Of a stretch of DNA of 64,000 bases, positions 1-9,371 are shown piece after piece. Location of the stretch: the NCBI GenBank assembly GCA_004380135.1, contig QXCR01000002.1, forward strand, positions 372,001 through 436,000. The letters run 5' to 3'. Within the stretch, counting starts at the first letter, position 1. The number at the start of each line of letters is the position of its first letter. This stretch comes from Stemphylium vesicarium (Eukaryota > Ascomycota > Dothideomycetes > Pleosporales > Pleosporaceae). The notes below the pieces were generated by a model that was given only the letters and a program-made list of their open reading frames with translations, had not been told where the DNA came from and searched no databases. The position numbers were made by a program, and so were the translations under genes.

Positions 1-379
1 AGGACCGCGCGCCAGCGGATGCCGCTGCCGCGAGGTCTTCGACGCGCGTTTTGAGCTCAGCGACTTCGTCGATAAGCTTAACATTGTGGTTAATAAGTGC
101 CTACTAGTTCTATCTAATCTCTTTAGTTTCGTATTTAAGCTTCCTAATAGTCTCCGTCTATTACTAGATAATCTTAGTTAGGGTAGTAAGTAGATCTTTG
201 TTAGTTGTGGCGCTCCTCCTAGTTTAACAGTTAGGTTGGCTGCTTTTAATTAGGAGAGTATTAGAGTTATTAGCTAATAGGTCTAGCTGTGATAGTAGCC
301 TGCGGTAGCGTCCGCCTTACTCGATGGTGTTTCTTAGGAGTCTCTTCTGCGGTGCCGGTAGCTCAAATGGCAAGAGTAA

Positions 380-410
<31 letters not shown>

Positions 411-481
411 AGGTCGCGGTCGCGGTCGCGTTCAGGGGTCGAAAACGCCACCTCTCTCACACGCCCAGATCGCAGGCTCAT
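1..481 (-). mobile_element. RIP-mutated 5' end of a LINE-like retrotransposon (ORF1/gag-like), partial
   Basis: On the minus strand one reading frame runs from an ATG at 481 to the window edge, interrupted only by eight TAA/TAG codons. All eight revert to CAA or CAG by a single C-to-T change at a CpA site, which is the signature of repeat-induced point mutation. The conceptual protein has a charged RDRDRD/DPDPDP stretch, then long helical segments ending in a heptad-like stretch (KLIDEVAELKTRVEDLAAAA). This is reminiscent of the coiled-coil N terminus of ORF1 (gag-like) proteins of fungal Tad-type LINEs; that family assignment is from memory of the style, not a search. Stops cluster at about 80-330, while both flanks stay GC-rich. 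The element continues past position 1, so no reverse transcriptase is visible. Confidence 0.6.
384..431. repeat. Hexanucleotide tandem repeat inside the LINE ORF1
   Basis: Eight consecutive 6-bp units: four TCGGGG, one TCGAGG and three TCGCGG-type (the last ends in T). Read on the minus strand in the ORF1 frame they encode alternating Arg-Asp and Asp-Pro dipeptides, so the array is a coding microsatellite of the element. Confidence 0.85.
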
Positions 482-536
482 CACGTACTTGGTGTTCGGG
501 TATTATACAGCACTGTCGTCTAGGTTGCTACAGTCT

Positions 537-857
537 CTAAGCTGTAGTACAGTCGGGGTGCAAATACTCTGTGTTGAAATCGGTACCCTGGCCAGGCGTC
601 GGCGAGGCGATGTGAAGAACATATTCCACATCTTTGAGAGCGCTGTCGAAGGCGCTAGAAACGGATAGATCCGGGATAATGACAAACTCGACATTACTGG
701 CGTGCTCAGAGAAGATTTTCTTGAGATCGTCGATTTGAAATTCCTTACGCACGCTCAGGCGGACTTTGTAGCCTGCTTCGAGGGTTTGAACGACAACATG
801 AGAGCCGATGAAGCTTGTCGCACCGGTAATGAAGACGAGAGATTGAGATATGCTCAA
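537..857 (-). pseudogene. 5' fragment of an NAD-dependent epimerase/dihydroflavonol-4-reductase-type gene
   Basis: The frame encodes the N-terminal third of an extended short-chain reductase: a Rossmann motif of TGxxGxxG type (TGATSFIG), a DD(L)KK segment and an SPTPG/YLHP segment typical of the DFR-like family, whose members are normally about 320-350 residues. It ends after about 100 residues, immediately beside the LINE ORF1 start on the same strand, so the gene was probably truncated by that insertion or by later rearrangement. No ATG opens the frame; the first codon of the conserved block follows a TTG. With neither start nor C terminus it is most likely a relic. Bases 482-540 are the junction and belong clearly to neither side. 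Confidence 0.65.
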
Positions 858-1668
858 AATAGTAGTGGTGAATGGATTGGTTGGTTGTTACAATGAGTAG
901 GTGATGTTTGTATAGGTAGGTACTGATTGTTCAAGCTTGACAGAGCCCTTACATAATCATGTTCCACAATATCCGAATAGGGAGGTGCCAAGTCGCCGTC
1001 TCGGCATTGAGGCTGTCTTCCATCTCAACACTAGATTACTACGTTAGCCTCGGAGCGGAGTGAGGTTGTTATGTTCCCCGCACATCTGAGGAAACCTACC
1101 TAGGCAACGACGTCGGATCCGAGTGAGATCAGTATTGCTCTAGTCTCCTGGATTATTAAACCTGTCACATGAGCCGGGCTTGGTATCCGCTACATAAATG
1201 TCCTGTGAGACTACTGAGTACATGGCCAATCACAGTGATGCTTGGCTAGAGAGCTAGGAGATAAACTAACCCGATTAACGATTAACTTTCTCGAATTCCA
1301 TGAAAACGTGCGGTGGAGCTACCGCTAATCACCTCCCTCCGATGGACCACTTTATGCTCTGTGTATTCGCGGATCGGCGCGCTGACGACAAAACTTACGC
1401 TGAATCGGAAACCCTACCTAGCATCCTAGGAGCCTGTTACGTACGTATGGTATCGATGCCAATCAGGAGTGATCTCAGGATGAGTATACAGACTAGTTAC
1501 GTGCGTAAGGACTAGAGAGTCAATGACGCTTCTCAAAGTATAAGACCATACAAACAGAACCGCAACAATGAAGTCAACCGACAATCATACTTACACAGCA
1601 TTCAACATCCAGCTCCAAACACATCCCCATTTCAACCGTTTTCTCAACTACCCCTTCAACCACCCAAC
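858..1668. other. Intergenic, no gene recognised
   Basis: Only short low-quality ORFs. Several ACGTTAG/TTACGTACG-like short words recur, but no clean repeat unit or terminal inverted repeat is visible. Confidence 0.5.
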
Positions 1669-2121
1669 ATGCCACTCTGGGTCATCTACCACCCCGACGG
1701 CACATTCGAGGATGACGCATCCAGAGAGGCTCTTGCGGCCGAAATTACCACAATCTACACCGGAATCGGTCTTCCTGCCTTCTACGTCATCACCAACTTT
1801 GTCAAGATGCCCGGAAACACCATGTTGGTTGGAGGCAAGAAAGTTACCGGCAAACCATTTATTCGAATCGTAATCGATCACATCGCCGTGAAGCTCCCGG
1901 ACGAAGATAAAACCTATCGAGAGACTGCAAACGCGATAGACGCTGTTCTCAAGCCCCATATTGCCGACAAAGGCTACGACTGGGAGTTTCATGTCGACGA
2001 GACGGAGAGGAGGTTGTGGAAGGTCAACGGCTTGTTTGCACCACCCTTTGGAAGTGAAGACGAGAAGATATGGGCCAGGGAGAACAAGCCGGTGCATCTC
2101 AAAACAATTTCTCATTTGTAG
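1669..2121 (+). CDS. Tautomerase superfamily protein (cis-CaaD-like, Tautomerase_3 type)
   Basis: 150 residues, no intron, close to the usual size for the fungal oxalocrotonate-tautomerase-like family. The protein begins Met-Pro-Leu-Trp: after methionine removal Pro1 becomes the N-terminal catalytic base of this superfamily, which fixes the start codon. The block TGIGLPAFYV and the later RIVIDHIA and WEFHVDETERR segments supply the charged residues expected around the active site of cis-3-chloroacrylic acid dehalogenase-like enzymes. The family adds water to, or tautomerises, small unsaturated acids; the physiological substrate in fungi is generally unknown and I cannot assign one. It is probably cytosolic, as no signal peptide is present. 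Nothing next to it suggests a pathway. Confidence 0.88.
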   Translation: MPLWVIYHPDGTFEDDASREALAAEITTIYTGIGLPAFYVITNFVKMPGNTMLVGGKKVTGKPFIRIVIDHIAVKLPDEDKTYRETANAIDAVLKPHIADKGYDWEFHVDETERRLWKVNGLFAPPFGSEDEKIWARENKPVHLKTISHL

Positions 2122-3145
2122 TGTGGTATTGGCAATTTGGGCCGTCGAACGGCATGGTTCGGCTCGAGGGTCTATTAGAGGAAAGATCGATGATATCATC
2201 GTCTATCCTACATGATGATCGATTGATGTAGACATGGTCCAAGTCCTAGTACTGCAATGAAAAAAAATCTTGATGAACTCCATTGATGTGGTGCAAGTGG
2301 TTTTTCGCGTCGTCAAAGACTGCTGAGTGTCCACGCGATCCGCTAACTACGTTAGCTAGGACTCGTGGAAGATGAAAAGAAGCAATGCGGAGATGGATAG
2401 GTTTCGCGATAGAAGCGCATCCCAATGGCAAGTGCGTGCCGAACTAGACACTCGTGTGGAGCAGAAGGTGTTGAAAGTTGAAAGGAGAGGGCGCGATCAT
2501 GTTCGTCGCGTGACGTCATCACTCAACGCGTAAGCGGCATTTCGAGCCTTCTGAGATGCGAGCCTGCGCTCCATCAACAGCACCTTTGCTAGTATCACCA
2601 AGCCGTCCTTTAATGTTTTAGACTACAGTGACTTCAAACCTCTGCGTAAAACGGGGCAAACGCGCCGAATCGATTATACCCAGGTGTGCCCGGACAGCAG
2701 AGTGCGCGTTCAGGATTGTCGCTGTAGGCACAACAAACCCACTCATTTCGATCCAAGTCAGCGATCGTGCCTTCTAAGTGAGGCTGAAAACGACGCTCAA
2801 ACAGCGCCTAGTATGGTGAATGCGATCAACCTGACGATCGAAGCGCATTCAATTTTTACCTTGGAATACCCTCACCACGTAGGGGTAAGGCACCCTCCAG
2901 GGGTAGTCGCTGTCAACTTTGTCTGAAGCTTCCCGCAAACTTCTCTATGCGGTAAGAGACGATGCGCAGTTCAATGTACTTGCATTTCATCTTCACTGCA
3001 GCCAGGTTACTTCGATGCAACCACGCAAAATCGACGACCCAATAACACATCGATCTCGATCCTATTCTCTAACGGCAACAACCTACCAGCCCTTCTCCCA
3101 TACTTACATATCTCTCGCCTTTTACCTGGAAAGAAGACGTGCGCC
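2122..3145. other. Intergenic, no gene recognised
   Basis: Contains the 3' region of the tautomerase gene and the upstream region of the bestrophin-like gene. No convincing coding frame or repeat. Confidence 0.5.
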
Positions 3146-4614
3146 ATGCCGCGGTCATCCAACAATGGATACTTTGTAAGTGCACTCATCGGAGCAGCAC
3201 TACCACCGCGTCGTATGCCGCTAACAGAAGAAGATGGGACCGCGGGACCTCAATCACCACTCGAAACTCCCTATGATGCTCCGACTACACGGCAGCATCA
3301 CACCGCGACTCATCTTGCCTGTTCTTCTCATCGGCACTTGGGCCACCGCAATCACCTGCATCTCGAAGTTGGTATACGACCGTAAGTCGCATGACCATAC
3401 CCATACTCTTCCTATTTCGGCTCCCATACATTGACTCGTTGTACGGTTTAGTTGGGACTGATCAAGTCTTCATTACGGTGCTGGGGTTCGTCGTTAGTCT
3501 GGCGCTCAGCGTCCGCAGTAGCACGTCAGTGGACCGCTATTTTGAAGGTCGGCAACTCTGGGGTCGTCTTAGGCTTGCGTCGCACGTCATCGGAAGGCTG
3601 GTTTGGATACATGTCACGGAACGCCATCATATCGACGCGGCGCTCGGGAAGCAAGATTTGCTCGGCAAAGTTAGCTGTCTAAACCTCCTAGTCGCTTTCG
3701 CCGTCGCGGTGAAGCACAAACTGCGCTTTGAGCCTGGAACGCATTACGACGACCTGAAACACCTCGTTGGACATTTGGATACGTTTGCGCAAGCCGCTGA
3801 TATACCCGCCCCGAATCCACCAAGCCCGTTTCGAAGGACCTGCCAGCTTCTCGGCATACCCATGGCGACATCGAATCCGCGGAAACAAGTCAAAGCAGCA
3901 AACTCTCCGCTCGGCGACCTGCCTCTTGAGATCCTCTCCCACCTCTCCGCCTACATGAAAGTTCTCTATGACGCTGGCACATTGCGCGACTACAGCGTCT
4001 ACCAAACTCAGAGTCTGGATTCTCTAACAATCTTGGACGAAGTATCGTGCGGCACGGAGAAAATACTGAACACACCCATTCCACTCGCGTATTCCATCGC
4101 AATCAGCCAAGTCACCTGGCTGTACATCCTTCTTCTTCCTTTCCAATGTTACAACAGCCTAGGGTGGGTCACGATACCTGCGTGTGTAGTAGCAGCCTAC
4201 ATCATCCTCGGCATCGCCTTCATCGGCCGCGAGATCGAAGACCCATTCGGCTACGACGTCAACGACCTACCGCTCGACGCCTTCTGCCACCAGATCAGAC
4301 AGGATATGGATATCATTATGTCGCGCGCTGCACCTCTCGTCAACGACTTCATGGGCCGGGAGGAAAACATGCCGTTGTATCCGCTGTCGTATTTGAGTCT
4401 GAGGGCATGGGCAGAGAAATCGCCGGAAGAGATTCATATGGCACTCGGCCAAAAGGTTGGGCTTCATCACCCGATGGTGGCGCATGGTGAGCATCCGATA
4501 CCTCCTCCGCTTGGAGGTATGGGGACTGCGAATACTTGGATTGAGAAGGGTGTGTCTAGACAGGGTTCAACGATCGGTGCGGGCCATCCTGGTAGGAGGT
4601 ATGGCAGTGTCTAA
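3146..4614 (+). CDS. Bestrophin/UPF0187-like anion channel
   Basis: Model: exons 3146-3175, about 3234-3381 and 3452-4614, giving about 446 residues. Intron 2 (3382-3451, GTAAGT...TTTAG) restores frame exactly, producing LVYDLGTDQVFITVLGFVVS. The first intron's acceptor is uncertain: AG at 3227, 3230 and 3233 all keep frame, and translation could instead start at ATG 3234. Family hallmarks are LHGSITPR before the first membrane segment, then TVLGFVVSLALSVRSS followed by RYFEGRQLWGRL, and a second hydrophobic pair near residues 270-320 ending in GREIEDPFGYDVNDLPL, which matches the conserved bestrophin acidic turn. These proteins form chloride-type channels in membranes. The C-terminal tail (last about 60 residues) is Gly/Pro-rich and looks disordered. 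Confidence 0.85.
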
Positions 4615-5192
4615 ATAAGCCCCCACAGTCTTAAACGGTAACAAGAATACTATTACTATATACACGACCTGATTTGCAGAAGATCCCATCCGCTTCAAAG
4701 TAATCTTGATGCATGTGAATGTGTGGTGAGCGAGCTGAACGACTCGCACTATCGCACGAGTAAGCGCCTTGCTTACTTGGCTGTCGATGGGATACATGAC
4801 CGATGTGAAACTAACAGGAGGCGCGAGCAACGAGAAGAGGCCCCAATATACGGTATGCATGTATGAGCATGAGTCATGACGTTAAAGAAACAGTTACGCG
4901 TTGCTGTCATCCAATCAAGACACATGCCAAGCGTAGTCTCTTTTGCCTATGCGGTTTGGAGAAACAAGGTGGTTGCTATCCTCACACGTCTTTTCTCCTT
5001 CTCATGCGACAGGAGACCGAATCCACATGGTCGATAGACAATATGTGTTCACGTCTCCCGATATGGTCACAACATCGATTGCCCCATTATTTGCCATTAA
5101 AGAGTATTGGTGTTTCGCTCGAGAAGTACGCCTCCAACGCCGCCAGGGGTTGCGGTTATCCCGCGCTATGATTACTTAACTCACGCAGTATT
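4615..5192. other. Intergenic between convergent genes
   Basis: Space between the 3' ends of the bestrophin-like (+) and HET-domain (-) genes. Nothing recognisable. Confidence 0.5.
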
Positions 5193-6563
5193 TCATTTCC
5201 GTGCGAGAGCCGACCATTGGGAGCCGACGTTGTTATGTGACGTCGGATGTCCGCTAGCTGATTGTAGCCAGTTGTATGTAACCTGAGATGCTCCAGCGTT
5301 ATCATTGTGGTATGAAGCGTCACCATTATTGATAACGTACGCTGGCAAAGCATATGCAATACTTGACAGCATATCATGACCGTTGGTACTCCTCGAGTCA
5401 ACTCTATAGGTCCTGTAGTATGGGTAGTAGTATAGCATCTCGTGGAAGCCATCCACCCCCTTGTTCAATATGTAATATCGTTGGTGGGATTCATCCCATG
5501 TCCATGCTCGCTTCTCGTTGTTCGCTTTGTGCTCCGTGTCGAAGTTGTTGTGCTCCAGCAGTTGTGTACTGCATGTATGTGATAAGCCAGGAGCCTTAAT
5601 CCTTTCAGGAATGATTTGTACGGCGTGTGAAAAACTGTAGTCCTTGTCTTGGCCGAATGTTCCTATCTGATCGCCGTGAAAGTTGGGCTTCTCTTTCCCT
5701 TTGTTATGGTTTTCAAAGGATGATAGCCACCTCGGAATGCTATTGATAGCTTTGGTTTCACCCGTCCCATTTTCTGAAGATGGCAATTGCCCTTTCTTCT
5801 GCTGTTCCCTGCGACGATCAGATGTCGTTGGCCCGTCACTTTGTTCCCGACTGGCAATTTCTTCTCGCAACCTTCTGAATGCATGCTTCTTCCCTTCCCC
5901 ATAGAGAAGTGGCATATGTATACCGAACAGCCCCATCAAGCAATAGGCCGCATCCTCTTCGCGTTTTGTTTGTCTGCCTTCGGCCCATGAAAACCGCTCA
6001 TCTACGGGGAAAGAGACCAGCTCAGCGCCTAGGAGAACTGATTTAGGCAGATTTGTAGCTCTCTCGATAGCGCAACAAAGCGATATTTTGTCGCCCAGGT
6101 GCCTACCTTCCACGCTGAAGAAATGCACTCTTTCCGGCGCGATGAGTTCTCGCAATGTCCAGCCTCTTGTAAACCACTTGATCTTACTGATCTGAATTGA
6201 AACACGATCCTCAAGATTGAACGACCAATCTGTCAGATAAACGTAGCACTCAGAGGAATTTTGGTACCATCTAAACATGGAGTTGATAGCTTCTGAAAGC
6301 TCTGCGCTGCTGTTTTTGTCGATGCAACACGTGTCTACCCAGAAATAGTGAATCCCGTCTTTTTCAGCTTGTGCAGCACAGAACTTGAGCTTTGCGTAGC
6401 CGCGCTTCGTCTTGCCGTTCCCCTTCTTTTTGTATATATCCTTGAACGTAACCTCGTCATCGTCTGCTCCCCAAGTGTGTGAGAGTATTGCGTAGGGAGG
6501 TATGTTTTCGTAGAATTCGACAAGGCTGAAGTCGTCTTCGCCCGAAGATTTCAATAGACGCAT
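5193..6563 (-). CDS. HET-domain protein (heterokaryon incompatibility type)
   Basis: 456 residues from an ATG giving MRLLKSSGEDDFSLVEF, the usual opening of this family. The frame is open about 60 codons further upstream, but that part looks non-coding. The HET domain covers roughly residues 20-170: YAILSHTWG, then YFWVDTCCIDKNSSAELSEA, then CYVYLTDW, then WFTRGWTLRELIAP, all canonical. HET domains trigger cell death when non-self partners meet during hyphal fusion, through a TIR-like fold; that is family knowledge, and no partner domain (NACHT, WD, ankyrin) is present here. Residues about 270-345 are polar and low-complexity. The tail carries WTWDESHQRYYIL and a Tyr-rich stretch I do not recognise as a named domain. 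No intron is needed. Confidence 0.88.
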   Translation of the reverse strand: MRLLKSSGEDDFSLVEFYENIPPYAILSHTWGADDDEVTFKDIYKKKGNGKTKRGYAKLKFCAAQAEKDGIHYFWVDTCCIDKNSSAELSEAINSMFRWYQNSSECYVYLTDWSFNLEDRVSIQISKIKWFTRGWTLRELIAPERVHFFSVEGRHLGDKISLCCAIERATNLPKSVLLGAELVSFPVDERFSWAEGRQTKREEDAAYCLMGLFGIHMPLLYGEGKKHAFRRLREEIASREQSDGPTTSDRRREQQKKGQLPSSENGTGETKAINSIPRWLSSFENHNKGKEKPNFHGDQIGTFGQDKDYSFSHAVQIIPERIKAPGLSHTCSTQLLEHNNFDTEHKANNEKRAWTWDESHQRYYILNKGVDGFHEMLYYYPYYRTYRVDSRSTNGHDMLSSIAYALPAYVINNGDASYHNDNAGASQVTYNWLQSASGHPTSHNNVGSQWSALARK

Positions 6564-7035
6564 GGAATCGTAGGTTCGAAGAAACGCGCAAGAATTCGAG
6601 GGCAGTAAAGCTTGAGCTGGGTCTCTGGCGAAAGCTCCCGACCTATCGCAAGTGAGTGAACTAAAGACGCGAGGAAGCAGCAAAGCAAAGAAGGAAACAG
6701 GTAGGACGGGGGAGTACAGCAAGGTCAGGATGCTGATACACACAGGGATGATTTGTGGCGTAGCGACCCAGCCTTCCTAATTTCCCATGTCTGCCTGGGC
6801 CGGTCCTCAACCAGTCAGCGTATCGCCCCAACATTTGCAAACGTGCGGTTAAATTTCGCTAGGAGACATGACATGATAAATCACCGGGTTGGCAGATAAA
6901 ATGTGATAGATGTTCGATTTGCTGGTAGCATAACATGCTCGTGTTGCATATTCCGCGTGTCCAGCCCTTGTCGCAACGTCCACCTTGTACCATCTCGTCG
7001 ATCAACCTATGCATCATCAACATCAGCCATACGCC
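6564..7035. other. Intergenic, upstream of the HET-domain gene
   Basis: Presumed promoter of the HET gene and 3' flank of the RidA gene. No distinct element seen. Confidence 0.4.
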
Positions 7036-7678
7036 TCATAGCTTCGAGCTCATACCAGTGTAAGCGATGCACTCGATCTCGACGGGCACACCCTTGGGCA
7101 GCTGCTTGACAGCAACGCAGCTGCGCGCAGGCTTGTGAGGGAACCACTGCTCGTACATGCCATTCATCTCGGCGAAGTTGGCCATGTCATCGAGGAAGAC
7201 GTTGACCTGCAACACGCCCTAATCAGCTCATCGCGCCTCCCCAGTGGAGCTTGTATTTTGACGCACCTTGACGATCCTGTCCATGGGAACACCAGCCTCG
7301 GTGAGGATACCCTTGATGTTCTCGCAGCACATCTTGGTCTTGTCCGCGATGCTGCCCTCGATCAGGTTGCCCTTTGTGTCGGCGGGGATTTGACCGGAGA
7401 CGAAGACATTGGGGCCTGCGACGATGGCTTGTGTCTGGTTGTGTATCAGCGTAGTCCACGACTTCGAGCTACGAGGCGACGCGTGGGTATCGGGAGAACC
7501 GTGGTATCGCAAGCGCGCGGTCGGTTCAAGCTCTGTGAAGCTTCATTGAGAGAGAGGAACATACGTAGGGTCCAGCAGCTACAACTCTCGTCAGCAACAA
7601 CCTCCTAGTTACTCTTCATCATCACATAGACTTACGAGGGCATGCATTCGCCGTGAGGATCTTCTTAATGTCGGACAT
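7036..7678 (-). CDS. RidA/YjgF/YER057c family 2-iminobutanoate/2-iminopropanoate deaminase
   Basis: Four exons on the minus strand: 7636-7678, 7567-7580, 7267-7434 and 7036-7206, giving 131 residues, the normal family length. The spliced protein opens MSDIKKILTANACP and continues through PAGPYTQAIVAGPNVFVSGQ, the conserved AxGPYxQA and VSGQ motifs. It ends with CVAVKQLPKGVPVEIE, which contains the conserved substrate-binding Arg-Ser-Cys and Glu region. RidA enzymes hydrolyse reactive enamine/imine intermediates made by PLP enzymes such as threonine dehydratase, in cytosol or mitochondria. The second exon is only 14 nt, between a 55-nt and a 132-nt intron, and is needed to encode the invariant GPY. 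Each junction has GT and AG and the phases agree, so I am confident of the model. Confidence 0.9.
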
Positions 7679-8548
7679 ATTTCTTCTTTGTGTCTTCAAA
7701 AGCTGAGAGTATCTTGTTCGAAGGAAAGGGCGAGGAGTGTTTATCGAAGAAGAAGTAAGAGGTCGAAGACAAGCGCGAAAGCAAAAGGTCTGTATACCAA
7801 CAACACCCTGCATTACTATCAACCAACCAAGGACCCTTTATCTACGTCTGGAAAAACGAGGCTATCACCGGAACCAAGTCCGGGAAACCCACATACAATA
7901 CAACCAACAGTATACGCGCCCTATGTCAATCAATTCGTACCAAGTTTGTAAGCATAGCATAGCTGTATCTCCCGGGTACTCACACAGAGAGGGGCAGCCG
8001 CACGGTCCCCCTGTCGTTGTCGTGGCTTGTGTGTCTGTGCGGCCGAGATCGGGGATAGAATTGACGAATGATGAGGTTACCCCACCTTCCTGTTTCGCGC
8101 GTGTCGGGACCGCACGTGCACCGAGCTTTGGAGGGGTAGGTAGCAAACAGCGTGAGATTTTTTTTTTCTTTCTTGAAGAGCCGGGCGGGGAAGTGAGCTT
8201 TCGCGACGGGAAAGATGGGAGAATGACGGGACATGCGTTGTGAGATGTCCTTTGGCTCGGGGATAAGGCGGGTGTCGGAAGAGAAATGTTTGTAGTGGAG
8301 TGGGATGTGTAGTGTGTAGTGTAGAGAAAATTATCATATTTGCATCTCAACATATCGTCATACTTGCCTCCTCTTCTTCCAATCAATCCAACAACATATG
8401 TATGCGTATCATGAGGTATATAACCAAAACCTGCCGCCAACGCCGCCCATATGCAATTCTTCCTGTCTATAGTTTGTGATGTATGCTGTGACACCTATGA
8501 CATGTGCCAGGCTCAGTATCCCCAATATTGATGACCAAGCTTTTAGCT
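7679..8548. other. Intergenic, no gene recognised
   Basis: Upstream of the RidA gene and downstream of the APRT gene. A run of ten T/C-only bases near 8158-8172 and several ORFs of 60-209 codons are present, but none has a domain or protein-like composition. Confidence 0.5.
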
Positions 8549-9371
8549 TTACTGTACAAGCTTCTCCTCTTGGCTTGCAAGGAGTGTGTGTACGGGCGCA
8601 TCTAGTTTATCGCGACCCTTCAAGAAGTCGAGTTCGAGAATGAAAAGGTAGCCCATGACGGTTCCACCGAGCTTGCTGACGAGAGATCCAGCAGCGGATG
8701 CAGAGCCACCTGTAATCGGTATCAGCATATATCCCATCGTATTCACAACTCTTGTAGAGCGGACATGTCAACATACCAGTTGCAATGATGTCGTCGACGA
8801 TCAGCACCTTCTGCCCGCTCTTGACGGCATCAGCCTGCATCTGGAAGAAATCACTTCCGTACTCCTTCTGGTATTCGGCCGTCTCGCAAGGACCCGGCAG
8901 CTTGCCCCTCTTGCGCACCGGCACAAAGCTCGCGCCCAGCCTCAACGCCAGACTGGGTCCAAACAGAAATCCACGCGCATCAAGCCCAACGACTACATCG
9001 GGCTTGCCAGTCGCGCCAAATTGCTTCTCGACCGACAGTTCCAGCCCGCGCAGCAGGCCTTCGTGCAACTCTGGGTTCGCGAAAATGGGCAGAATGTCCT
9101 CGAAGAGAATGCCGGGCTCCGGGAAATTCTCGAATTGACGCAGCGACGACTTCAGCGTGCTTTTAAGACTGGCGAGTTCGGCGGCGGCGGAGGGACGGGG
9201 GGTGGTGAGTCCGCCTTGGGTGGCGCCATGGTCGTTGGACTCGAGCGTCGGGTCGGGCTTTTGCGGGGGAGGGTGCGCCGCCGTTGCGTCGCCTTTGAGG
9301 GGAGGGTTGGCCGGCGTGGTTGTGTTGACGGGGTGGGTGGAGTGGGCGGCGGTATCGTGGGGAGCGGACAT
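8549..9371 (-). CDS. Adenine phosphoribosyltransferase
   Basis: Two exons, 8777-9371 and 8549-8709, joined across a 67-nt intron (GTATGT...ATTACAG) inside the PRPP-binding loop, giving 251 residues. The core from about residue 68 has FENFPEPGILFEDILPIF, VVVGLDARGFLFGPSLA, FVPVRKRGKLPG and the PRPP motif VLIVDDIIATGG, as in type I APRTs. The enzyme salvages adenine to AMP using PRPP in the cytosol. Typical eukaryotic APRTs are about 180 residues; here the first about 65 residues are a Pro/Thr/His-rich tail with no resemblance to the core and no internal Met to start from. It could be a disordered regulatory or targeting extension. It lies on the same strand as the downstream-numbered homoserine kinase-AIRS gene, another purine enzyme. 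Confidence 0.9.
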
